Source of the DNA: Prevotella sp. UBA1104
Lineage (GTDB): Bacteria; Bacteroidota; Bacteroidia; Bacteroidales; Bacteroidaceae
Assembly: GCA_002314055.1 (NCBI GenBank)
Contig: DCBP01000084.1
Coordinates: forward strand, 1 to 21,553
Reading direction: 5' to 3'
DNA: 21,553 nt
How positions within the stretch are numbered: position 1 is the first letter of the stretch; each line of letters opens with the position of its first letter. The position numbers and the translations under genes are program-made. Below are positions 7,078 through 13,004 of this stretch, in pieces. Below the pieces are notes generated by a model. That model did not search any database. It saw only the letters and a program-made list of their open reading frames with translations, and was not told the origin of the DNA.

Positions 7078-7163
7078 ACACCCAACATTACACATCACAC
7101 CACCGCCCAAGCCTTTATTTATCCCCGACACGCAACATCTTGTGTAACGTTTCCTGTTAGCTT

Positions 7164-8303
7164 TTACATCTTCTTGAAAGCATCCTTAATCGTCTTGTCT
7201 CTCATCGTTGCATACCTGTTCGTTTGCAGCGTAGTCGTGTGCCCGAGAGCATGCTTAATCACGTCAGTACTTACACCCCTGTTGAGCATCGTAGAAGCAA
7301 AGGTACTCCGCCCCATGTGAGAATGAAGGGAGGGTTCACCAATCATTTGCCCGAGAGCCTTAAGGTACATATTATACTTTTGATTACTGATTACAGGCAA
7401 CCGACCCTCATACCGAAGAGTAATCTCCACCGCCTTGTCGGTCAGATAAAGAGTGTAATCCGTGTTCGTCTTTGTTCTCTTGCCGTTCAACCGATAACTA
7501 CCATCGTCTTCCCTCTCGCAGTCAGACAAGCGGAATTTCATCAAATCCGAGTAAGCCAACCCAGTATAACACTGGAAAAGAAACAAATCCCTGGTTCTCT
7601 GTAAATATCCGTCAGTCAAATCAAGCTGCTCAATTTTCTCAACCTGTTCAATGGTAAGACAGGCAATCTGACCGCCCTCCGCCTTGTCTATGTGTATTCT
7701 CTTGCTTTGGTACGGATTTTCACTCGCCAGCTCATCCGTAATTGCGTCATTGATGAAAATCTTCAGATATTTGTGGTACGATGCAATGGTACTCTGCATA
7801 AGACCCTTGCCACCGACCACACGTCTATGCAGCCACTCGTCAAAGGCACGGACGTTACTCTCCGTAATATCCGAGAAGTACATCATCTTCCCCCATTCCG
7901 AAAAAGCCTTGATGAATGACCTGTATCTGTTCCGAGTGTGCTCCGATACATTCCGTTGAGGTATTCTTGATTTGATGTAATCTATAAAGGTCATGGACGA
8001 TGCTCTTGTATCAGTAACCCGGTTCAGCTTACCTAAATCCACGATACCGCTTTCCGCCATTTCTCCTATCATCTTGTGGCAGTCATTCACCAACTGTCTT
8101 AATCTGTTATTCAGCTCAACCGCATCAAGACGGAACTTCACGCAATCCGCCTTAATATCCCATTGTGTAGGCAATACCGATACACCAGTAGAGATAAATT
8201 TTTGTTTGCCACCATAGGCTACCCTAATATCAACCGACCCTTCTTTGTCTTTTGAAGCCGTATGCCTACGGTCAAAAACGAGCCTAATTTTCGCTATCTT
8301 CAT
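7164..8303 (-). CDS. Phage tyrosine integrase, Bacteroidota type
   Basis: 379 residues with the usual three parts: an arm-binding N-terminal domain (about 1-90, strands around KIRLVFDRR and GSVDIRVAYGG), a core-binding SAM-like domain (about 103-200, FIDYIKSR to NPYQSKR) and a catalytic domain. Visible catalytic residues are K278 (KRTKTN), H329 and R332 (HMGR), H355 (LGH) and the nucleophile Y364 (NRYATM). The position of the first catalytic arginine, in CYTGLAYSDL, holds A250; loss of this arginine is known in IntDOT of CTnDOT, where it is Ser. It catalyses site-specific integration and, with an excisionase, excision. The att-like region lies directly upstream; the 67-residue protein at 12958 is the best excisionase candidate. 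Confidence 0.93.
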   Translation of the reverse strand: MKIAKIRLVFDRRHTASKDKEGSVDIRVAYGGKQKFISTGVSVLPTQWDIKADCVKFRLDAVELNNRLRQLVNDCHKMIGEMAESGIVDLGKLNRVTDTRASSMTFIDYIKSRIPQRNVSEHTRNRYRSFIKAFSEWGKMMYFSDITESNVRAFDEWLHRRVVGGKGLMQSTIASYHKYLKIFINDAITDELASENPYQSKRIHIDKAEGGQIACLTIEQVEKIEQLDLTDGYLQRTRDLFLFQCYTGLAYSDLMKFRLSDCEREDDGSYRLNGKRTKTNTDYTLYLTDKAVEITLRYEGRLPVISNQKYNMYLKALGQMIGEPSLHSHMGRSTFASTMLNRGVSTDVIKHALGHTTTLQTNRYATMRDKTIKDAFKKM

Positions 8304-8346
8304 AAGCTAATTGTTAAACATTGTTTTTAAATACGCTCCATTCACA

Positions 8347-8379
8347 GCCGTAACCATTTTCTAATCAATGGTTTACGGC
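8347..8379. repeat. Imperfect inverted repeat upstream of the integrase
   Basis: GCCGTAACCATT (8347-8358) pairs with AATGGTTTACGGC (8367-8379), 12 base pairs with a single bulged T and an 8-base loop. It lies 44 bases before the integrase start codon, so it may be an operator, an arm site or a leader hairpin that controls integrase translation. Confidence 0.6.
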
Positions 8380-8414
8380 AAAATTAAATACACATTTCCC
8401 GATTTTTTGTTTCG

Positions 8415-8433
8415 TGTATTTAATTCGTATTTA
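8415..8433. repeat. 19-bp direct repeat, copy 1 (arm-type site candidate)
   Basis: TGTATTTAATTCGTATTTA is identical at 8681-8699. The two copies lie on either side of the tRNA-end fragment at 8605-8629, as expected of arm-type integrase binding sites. Confidence 0.75.
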
Positions 8434-8449
8434 TTTTGTGTCATATTTC

Positions 8450-8488
8450 ATACACATTAGATACGTACAGATACACATCAGATACGTA
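8450..8488. repeat. Tandem 21-bp repeat, two copies
   Basis: ATACACATTAGATACGTA (8450-8467) recurs with one mismatch at 8471-8488, a 21-bp period, i.e. two helical turns. That spacing places proteins on the same DNA face and fits integrase or accessory-factor sites. A weaker third start (CATACACCC) follows. Confidence 0.7.
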
Positions 8489-8526
8489 TTACATACACCC
8501 ATACAATCTCTTTAACTTTACTTATT

Positions 8527-8537
8527 TACTTGATATT
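8527..8537. repeat. 11-bp inverted repeat around the attP core, left arm
   Basis: TACTTGATATT here is the reverse complement of AATATCAAGTA at 8646-8656. The pair brackets the tRNA-end fragment and the terminator. Confidence 0.55.
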
Positions 8538-8574
8538 CAGCGTTTTACATTTTTAGTTATTGGTTATCAGATAC

Positions 8575-8599
8575 AAAAAAGGGGAGCATTTAACTCCCC
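8575..8599 (-). terminator. Rho-independent terminator on the minus strand inside the att region
   Basis: Read on the minus strand: GGGGAG (8599-8594), a 7-base loop, CTCCCC (8586-8581), then six T (8580-8575). It stands 6 bases after the tRNA-end fragment on that strand, where a tRNA terminator would be, and would also stop any transcript from the minus-strand promoter at 8721-8734 before it reaches the integrase. Confidence 0.8.
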
Positions 8600-8604
8600 G
8601 AAAG

Positions 8605-8629
8605 TGATTCCGCAGGGAGTTGAACCCTA
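8605..8629 (-). other. tRNA 3'-end fragment (T-arm plus acceptor strand), probable attP core
   Basis: On the minus strand the sequence reads TAGGG-TTCAACT-CCCTG, a T-arm with canonical GTTCAANNC loop and five pairs (one U-G), then CGGAATC and A, the seven acceptor bases and discriminator of a tRNA. The anticodon and D arms are not recognisable upstream. Phages that insert in a tRNA gene carry its 3' end in attP to restore the gene. I predict the target is a host tRNA whose 5' acceptor strand is GATTCCG. Confidence 0.62.
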
Positions 8630-8645
8630 TTAATGTTATCTCCTA

Positions 8646-8656
8646 AATATCAAGTA
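8646..8656. repeat. 11-bp inverted repeat around the attP core, right arm
   Basis: AATATCAAGTA is the reverse complement of 8527-8537; see that entry for the bracketing of the core. Confidence 0.55.
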
Positions 8657-8680
8657 CTTACAAAATCCTCCTTTCTTGCC

Positions 8681-8699
8681 TGTATTTAATTCGTATTTA
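8681..8699. repeat. 19-bp direct repeat, copy 2 (arm-type site candidate)
   Basis: Identical to 8415-8433 and in the same orientation, 266 bp apart. Confidence 0.75.
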
Positions 8700-8720
8700 A
8701 TTTAAATAGTATATTTCCGC

Positions 8721-8734
8721 TGCAAAGGTAGTGT
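8721..8734 (-). promoter_or_regulatory. Minus-strand promoter element facing the att region
   Basis: On the minus strand this reads ACACTACCTTTGCA, which contains the -7 element TACCTTTG. The same 14 bases occur on the plus strand at 8839-8852, so the two promoters are divergent and share sequence beyond the -7 consensus. The nearest TTTG upstream is 25 bp away rather than 20, so strength is uncertain. Its first downstream signal is the terminator at 8599-8575. Confidence 0.55.
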
Positions 8735-8819
8735 ATTTTAATCTAAAATATTACACAAACATATCACATTTATACTTATTTAAGGTTCGGTTCCCAGTGT
8801 TAAACAGTTTAAATTACAC

Positions 8820-8850
8820 TTGCATGATAGTTTATTTTACACTACCTTTG
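8820..8850 (+). promoter_or_regulatory. Bacteroides-type promoter for the 8977 gene
   Basis: TTG (8820-8822), exactly 20 bp, then TACCTTTG (8843-8850): a near-ideal Bacteroides -33/-7 pair. ATAGT (8827-8831) and ACTAC (8841-8845), 9 bp apart, form a dyad like that at the 12282 promoter. Predicted start of transcription is a few bases after 8850, giving a leader of about 120 bases. Confidence 0.72.
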
Positions 8851-8900
8851 CAAACGAATCAAGTAAATGGGTACAAGGTTTAATTTGAATTTGCCTCCTT

Positions 8901-8916
8901 TCTGGCTTAAGCCAGA
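8901..8916. repeat. Perfect 16-bp palindrome in the leader
   Basis: TCTGGCTTAAGCCAGA has no central spacer. It may be an operator for a dimeric regulator or a small hairpin in the leader RNA between the promoter at 8843 and the attenuator at 8924. Confidence 0.65.
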
Positions 8917-8923
8917 CAACATA

Positions 8924-8972
8924 GAAACTCTCGGAAGTGCCCATTCACTTTCGGGAGTTTCGCTTTTATATC
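8924..8972 (+). promoter_or_regulatory. Attenuator-like hairpin before the 8977 start codon
   Basis: GAAACTCTCGGAAGTG (8924-8939) pairs over all 16 positions, two of them G-U, with CACTTTCGGGAGTTTC (8946-8961); the loop is CCCATT. GCTTTTATATCC follows and the start codon is 15 bases away. The loop and 3' arm, CCCATTCACTT (8940-8950), are complementary in 10 of 11 positions to AAGTAAATGGG (8861-8871) at the predicted 5' end of the same transcript, so an alternative fold that breaks the terminator is possible. Confidence 0.68.
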
Positions 8973-8976
8973 CAAT

Positions 8977-9777
8977 ATGGGCTACAACTTAATCAGAATA
9001 TCAATCATAGAAGCGCAGAAGGCTCTAAGCGACAAGAAACGTTTAGACGCCTTCTGTTTTGCTATTAAGATTAAGTTGATGTTCCGCTCATCTGACCTTA
9101 TTTACACTTCGCTCAACAAAGCAGCCGAAACTATGCATCTCAAAAAAGACAAGTTCAAAAGACTTGTTGCTGACGCTATCAAGTTTGGCTACGTGAGAAA
9201 GGATTGCAATAAGAATGGTGTAGTAAGATATATAGCAAGGAGATTATATTCAAACAGCGAGTATTCATATCTATTGCGCAAGGATGATTTGACAAACCTT
9301 TTCATGCCACAAATTAAATTCCTTGTCAAACGTATTGTAGTTGAGAACAAGATAGCAGTTATCACTGATGTTTTCAATACCCACAATAAGGCAGAAGATG
9401 GAAAGACCGTAGATGAAATTCGGTCTGCCCGGAAAAGAGAAGGACGTATGCTGAAAACAGACTTCAATGAAGACCGTCTCGGCTGTTCGTATGCTACAAT
9501 AATGACTTTGACTAAAGGAACGAGATATCAGGCAGTAAAGATTACTGGCAATCTTACCAAACGCAAGATAGTAAAGAAAATAGTCCGCACTATCACTTTA
9601 AGCAAAAACCCGAAAGACATTACTCGAACCCAAAGCTACCGATGCGCTGACGGTTCTCTTGTTATAGAAAGCGCACGCACAAGAAGAGCTTTTATTAAAA
9701 AGAGCAATGTTTATCTGATGAAGGATAGTAGTATTAAGGCTCCATCTTACCATGAAAAGGCAGTGGAGACAAAATAA
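8977..9777 (+). CDS. Hypothetical protein with winged-helix-like DNA-binding segment
   Basis: A basic 266-residue protein. Residues about 38-80 read as a helix-turn-helix with wing (YTSLNKAAETMHLKKDKFKR then IKFGYVRKD), suggesting DNA binding. The rest is Lys/Arg-rich (YQAVKITGNLTKRKIVKKIV) without a recognised catalytic motif. Start at ATG 8977, immediately after the attenuator-like hairpin; there is no clear ribosome site, which is ordinary in Bacteroidota. It could be a replication or packaging regulator; I do not recognise the family. About 100 bases without a gene follow, containing two copies of CTTAGATAATT (9830, 9890). Confidence 0.72.
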   Translation: MGYNLIRISIIEAQKALSDKKRLDAFCFAIKIKLMFRSSDLIYTSLNKAAETMHLKKDKFKRLVADAIKFGYVRKDCNKNGVVRYIARRLYSNSEYSYLLRKDDLTNLFMPQIKFLVKRIVVENKIAVITDVFNTHNKAEDGKTVDEIRSARKREGRMLKTDFNEDRLGCSYATIMTLTKGTRYQAVKITGNLTKRKIVKKIVRTITLSKNPKDITRTQSYRCADGSLVIESARTRRAFIKKSNVYLMKDSSIKAPSYHEKAVETK

Positions 9778-9878
9778 TACTAACTAAGGTTCAGGCAGGG
9801 ATTGTAAGGGGAGGTAGGAGGTTTATTAACTTAGATAATTAACTTAATGTTTAACTAAAAGAAAGAGAGAATAAGAGA

Positions 9879-10703
9879 ATGATAGAGTCCTTAGATAATT
9901 TTGCCCGATTTTCAGATTTTTGCGCAAAAAATCAGCTCGAAAATTCCGCGCGTGATTTATTCTCGTGCGCATACGTCATGGGTGAGCACCCGTCTTTTGG
10001 CGAGTTCAAGAAATATTGCAGACTGCATCTGAGATTAAGCGTAAGGGAGCACAAGGAGTATATTATCGCCCTTTGGAACGACATGGAAGATTGTAGGTGG
10101 CTAAAGAAAAACGGCAAGCCGGCAAAGGACTGGAGAACGCTTGTAAATGTACACAATGGCATCTTGCTACGCAAATACAATATCCAGCGTAAGGAGAGAA
10201 AAGACCCCAATACATACATGCCGTATTTCGGTCTTGAAACAGCCGAAGAGGAATATCCCGAAAACGGCAGACACTACGTATGCTATACAGATGGGAGCTG
10301 CGACAATGTAAAATCCAAGGCAGGAGGTTCAGCCTATATAATCATCAAAGATGGCGAGATAGTCAAGATGAAGAGCCACGGCTCGCCAAGCACCACAAAT
10401 AACCGCATGGAACTGCTTGCAATCATCAGTGCAGTAAATTCATGCCCCGACAATGCCTGTGTAGACGTTTACACGGATAGCAAATATTGCATTTACGTAT
10501 TATCCAAGAAAACCGCACCGCAGATTAACGAAGACCTCTACGAACTATTCAAGAAGTGTTCCGCCCACGTTGAAGGTGTGCGCTTCCACTGGGTCAAAGG
10601 ACACAATGGGGACAAGTACAACGAAATGGCGGATGATATGGCATACGGAGCATACTGCGATATATGCGATGAATACCACTTCAAGAAAATGACACGGCAT
10701 TAA
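9879..10703 (+). CDS. Fusion protein: replication-associated N-terminal domain plus RNase HI
   Basis: 274 residues. The C-terminal part (about 131-260) is a complete type I RNase H: D138 (CYTDGSCD), E178 (NRMELLA), D200 (VYTDSKY), the handle-loop-like KGH with H241 and D252 (NEMADDMA), matching the four acidic residues and active-site His of the E. coli enzyme. It would cleave the RNA of RNA-DNA hybrids, such as replication primers or R-loops. The N-terminal 110 residues hold EHKEYIIALWNDMEDCRW and NGKPAKDWRTLV, a Trp-rich pattern seen at the ends of phage replication-initiation proteins. A fusion of this kind suggests a role at the phage origin. A short acidic linker separates the parts. Confidence 0.88.
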   Translation: MIESLDNFARFSDFCAKNQLENSARDLFSCAYVMGEHPSFGEFKKYCRLHLRLSVREHKEYIIALWNDMEDCRWLKKNGKPAKDWRTLVNVHNGILLRKYNIQRKERKDPNTYMPYFGLETAEEEYPENGRHYVCYTDGSCDNVKSKAGGSAYIIIKDGEIVKMKSHGSPSTTNNRMELLAIISAVNSCPDNACVDVYTDSKYCIYVLSKKTAPQINEDLYELFKKCSAHVEGVRFHWVKGHNGDKYNEMADDMAYGAYCDICDEYHFKKMTRH

Positions 10704-10706
10704 GCC

Positions 10707-11225
10707 TTAAAATTCTTCGCCCACATAATCATACGGTCCGTATGACAATATTACTGCAAATGTTTCATTCCCCCTTGCAGTGGCATCAAGGCAAAAAGCA
10801 AAACGTGAATCACATACAGGAGAAGTTCCGCCCCAATAGTATGTCAAGCCGTATTCATTCTTTTTAGGTGTTAATTCGTATTTCTGCGCTAACAAATCTC
10901 TCAGCCGATGGTAAACCTTTAAGGTTTCTTTTGTTCCATGGCATATTACACATAAAAGACACCCACTTAGATAGCTACTATTGGAATCGTATTCAAACTC
11001 GAACCACGCAAGGTCGAAGAATTCGCCAGCGTAACTAATATTTTCATACAGCATTCTTTGTTTATCAGAACCTTCTTTACTATAGGTTCCATATTTCCTG
11101 TTTAATATACTAAAGCAATTTTCATAGCTATCGCCAAATTTTACACCACACACTTCATTTACGACCTGTGCCTTGCACATTACTAATGAAAATGATAAGC
11201 AAAAAATCAACGCAATCCGTTTCAT
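10707..11225 (-). CDS. Secreted hypothetical protein, possible lysogenic cargo
   Basis: 172 residues with a clear signal peptide (MKRIALIFCLSFSLVMCKA then Q). A lipoprotein is possible at the Cys of VMC, but Met just before it fits the lipobox poorly; cleavage after CKA is as likely. The mature part is about 153 residues with aromatic strands (LAWFEFEYD, LTYYWGG) and five or more Cys, so disulfides are possible in the periplasm. AAGGA precedes ATG 11225. It lies on the repressor strand, 15 bases after the membrane-protein gene, so it is probably expressed in lysogens. No family recognised; superinfection exclusion or envelope modification is a guess from position. Confidence 0.72.
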   Translation of the reverse strand: MKRIALIFCLSFSLVMCKAQVVNEVCGVKFGDSYENCFSILNRKYGTYSKEGSDKQRMLYENISYAGEFFDLAWFEFEYDSNSSYLSGCLLCVICHGTKETLKVYHRLRDLLAQKYELTPKKNEYGLTYYWGGTSPVCDSRFAFCLDATARGNETFAVILSYGPYDYVGEEF

Positions 11226-11240
11226 ATATTCCTTACAATT

Positions 11241-11666
11241 TTAATTTATCTTCCCCATCTTCCTCCATCCGTTCTCCCGAATGAAGTCAGCTATTATAAT
11301 CACTCCCAAAGCGAGCACAAACCACCTTGCAGGCATCAGCCAGCTCCCGAACCCGACTTCACGCTGAAAGTCGATACAGAAGCTCACAAGGTAATTATAG
11401 CTAATAAAAGCCCTGTGCATCCAGTTAAACTGAAAAGCAACGCTCACTACGATCCAAGCGAGAAACCCCGAGAACGAGTAGCTGCATGCCACATAAGCCA
11501 ACTCAAAGTCATATCCTTTAACGAGCAATGCAACATGGACCACAAAGAACAGCGTCCCCAACAACGGTAAAATACCGATAACAGCTCTTGCTATTCTCCA
11601 AATCAACGTACGCTCCAATTTCCCGAGAACAGTCTCATCTATCCTCTCAACCCAATTTTTCTTCAT
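11241..11666 (-). CDS. Small multi-span membrane protein, possible lysogenic cargo
   Basis: 141 residues with three clear hydrophobic spans: about 27-49 (VIGILPLLGTLFFVVHVALL), 57-80 (FSGFLAWIVVSVAFQF) and 111-129 (WFVLALGVIIIADFI), and a weaker one near 86-98. The basic N-terminus suggests it is cytoplasmic. The stretch MHRAFISYNYLVSFCIDFQR between spans is aromatic and distinctive, and I believe similar uncharacterised proteins occur on Bacteroidota elements. It lies directly downstream of the repressor gene and upstream of the secreted protein, the position of prophage-expressed genes such as superinfection-exclusion proteins. Confidence 0.72.
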   Translation of the reverse strand: MKKNWVERIDETVLGKLERTLIWRIARAVIGILPLLGTLFFVVHVALLVKGYDFELAYVACSYSFSGFLAWIVVSVAFQFNWMHRAFISYNYLVSFCIDFQREVGFGSWLMPARWFVLALGVIIIADFIRENGWRKMGKIN

Positions 11667-11693
11667 AAGCAGTAGTTTTTGTGTTTAAACAGA

Positions 11694-12152
11694 TTACTGT
11701 TTATTCAGCATATCAATCAGCTTGTCAAGACGCTTGTTAAGCCTTGCTATCTCTTCGTCCTTTTCCTTGACTTGCGACATCAATAGCTTGTTCATCACTT
11801 CAAGACTCTTGTAATCCGTATTTACGTTCTGTGTAACGTTTGACGAGTTGTTTCCGTTAATATTGAAAGCACTGTCAAACGATTGCATAATCTCTTCGGC
11901 TGGAGGAGCAGAAAACATATCCCCAACACCATCGATGAGCCATTTCTCGTTGACACCGAACTCTTTGGTTATTCGATAGAGTGTGCCCGGCGATATGTTC
12001 AATCTACTGTCTTTTACCGTCTGTACGCAGAATGAGCCGCCCTGTTTAAACCCAAGAGCTTTAGCCATAGCGTTTTTTGAAAGTCCCTTTATCTGACGAA
12101 CTTTCTCCACTCTCTCCCTAATCTCATTCATTTTCTCCCTTCCGTAAGCCAT
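11694..12152 (-). CDS. Phage repressor-like protein, XRE-type helix-turn-helix
   Basis: 152 residues. Residues about 10-75 form a helix-turn-helix: RVEKVRQIKGLSKNAMAKAL, a variable turn, then NISPGTLYRITKEFGVNEKW, ending in WLIDGVGDMF as in many Bacteroidota phage repressors. Residues about 115-152 are a coiled coil (VKEKDEEIARLNKRLDKL) for oligomerisation. There is no S24/LexA-like peptidase domain, so it is not expected to self-cleave after DNA damage. AGGAGGGA lies about 9 bases before ATG 12152; an internal ATG at 12131 is also possible. It is divergent from the Cro-like gene and should bind the dyads around 12243-12291. Confidence 0.85.
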   Translation of the reverse strand: MAYGREKMNEIRERVEKVRQIKGLSKNAMAKALGFKQGGSFCVQTVKDSRLNISPGTLYRITKEFGVNEKWLIDGVGDMFSAPPAEEIMQSFDSAFNINGNNSSNVTQNVNTDYKSLEVMNKLLMSQVKEKDEEIARLNKRLDKLIDMLNKQ

Positions 12153-12242
12153 CCTTTGTCCCTCCTAAATATAATAAGGTGTAAATCTAAACTTATGTAT
12201 CAATTACTTTATATAGTTTAAATTCAACCGCATTAGTTAGTT

Positions 12243-12291
12243 TTTCCACTACTTTTATTTGGAAAGTAGTAGAATTTCCACTACCTTTGCA
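12243..12291 (+). promoter_or_regulatory. Early (PR-like) promoter with operator repeats
   Basis: TTTG (12258-12261), 20 bp, TACCTTTG (12282-12289) is a full Bacteroides-type promoter. It is embedded in repeats: TTTCCACTAC at 12243-12252 and 12275-12284, CTACTTT/AAAGTAG inverted at 12249-12269, and the dyad GTAGT (12266-12270)-N9-ACTAC (12280-12284) across the -7 region. A repressor bound here would block transcription of the Cro-like operon. A further 6-bp inverted repeat, TAACAC/GTGTTA (12303-12328), lies in the leader. Confidence 0.75.
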
Positions 12292-12363
12292 TCAGTTAAA
12301 TATAACACAATCCCACAGGAAAGTGTTACACAAGTTGAATAGTTTGCAAATATAGAAATAAAT

Positions 12364-12567
12364 ATGACAACAAGCAAGAAAAAAGAACTAAAACTTAGAT
12401 ATGGCGGAATAAAAATGCTGTCCGACATCTTCGGTGTCAGCACACAAACTGTCCGCAGGGCGATGAAGTACGAGTTTGATACGGCTCTTGCTGACCAAAT
12501 GAGACTGAAAGCCTGCACTCTTAATCTCGTTACCAATAACCGGATTAAATATAAGGAAGGGAAATGA
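12364..12567 (+). CDS. Cro-like small helix-turn-helix protein
   Basis: Sixty-seven basic residues. The segment YGGIKMLSDIFGVSTQTVRR (about 13-32) is a helix-turn-helix with the usual small residue in the turn and Thr-Val-Arg-Arg in the recognition helix. It is the first gene after the early promoter, divergent from the repressor, so a Cro-like or early-activator role is likely. The stop overlaps the next start as ATGA. Confidence 0.75.
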   Translation: MTTSKKKELKLRYGGIKMLSDIFGVSTQTVRRAMKYEFDTALADQMRLKACTLNLVTNNRIKYKEGK

Positions 12568-13004
12568 AAGAATCAATAGATACTTTTATGGTTGAGAAAA
12601 GGGCGAAAGATGGCTTTATCAATGCAACTCAGCTTCTCGACAAATTGAATGAAAGCCGTGGGCAAAACTTAACAATTCGTGATTACTTGGAGTCCAAAGA
12701 GACAAGGGCTTTTATTTCAAGACTTGTCAACAATGAAGCCAGTAGATGGAGGGAGGGGATTGTCTATATGGTAACTTGTGGTAGAAACATGTGGTTTCCT
12801 CAACAGATTTTTGTTCATTTAGCTGCGTTCTGGCTTAAACCTCCAATTGCGGTTAGGTGTATACCTCAAAAGTTAGCCAATCTTCCGATGAAAAAGATAG
12901 AGCACGATCCTTTCGAGTATAATTTACATGTATTATTCCCATTCTTAAAGAATTATCATGACACAAGACGAAGTACGGCAAATCATAGCCGAAGAATTAG
13001 ATAA
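12564..13004 (+). CDS. KilA-N domain protein
   Basis: 146 residues. The KilA-N pattern is visible: DGFINATQLLDKLNESRG near the start and the conserved end FPQQIFVHLAAFWLKPP, where family members have Trp-x-x-Pro/Hyp then Leu-Ala-x-Trp. KilA-N is a DNA-binding domain common in phage regulatory proteins. The last 50 residues have no known domain. It is second in the early operon and overlaps the excisionase-like gene by 47 bases, suggesting coupled translation. It could be a further antirepressor or an early regulator. Confidence 0.8.
   Translation: MKESIDTFMVEKRAKDGFINATQLLDKLNESRGQNLTIRDYLESKETRAFISRLVNNEASRWREGIVYMVTCGRNMWFPQQIFVHLAAFWLKPPIAVRCIPQKLANLPMKKIEHDPFEYNLHVLFPFLKNYHDTRRSTANHSRRIR

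Larger units (their letters stand above)
8327..8735. other. Candidate attP region (phage attachment site)
   Basis: About 400 AT-rich non-coding bases directly upstream of the integrase. They contain a tRNA 3'-end fragment as probable crossover core (8605-8629), a 19-bp direct repeat flanking it (8415-8433, 8681-8699), a tandem 21-bp repeat (8450-8488), an 11-bp inverted repeat flanking the core (8527-8537 with 8646-8656) and a bulged hairpin near the integrase start. This is the arrangement expected of core plus arm-type integrase sites. Inference from layout; the host tRNA is not in the window. Confidence 0.6.

Noticed and set aside
8450..8488. CRISPR-like repeat
   Set aside because: Only two 18-base units with a 3-base gap, no spacers and no cas genes; better explained as att arm sites.
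8436..8633. 65-codon open frame on the plus strand in the att region
   Set aside because: It runs through tandem repeats, a terminator and the tRNA-end fragment, is rich in Tyr/Thr from the repeats, and has no ribosome site.
9896..9903. TAATTTTG promoter-like element
   Set aside because: It lies inside the coding start of the 9879 gene and has no TTTG element 19-21 bp upstream; probably chance in AT-rich sequence.
12187..12195. Minus-strand TAAGTTTAG as the repressor promoter
   Set aside because: It differs from the -7 consensus and no TTG is properly spaced, so the repressor promoter remains unassigned.
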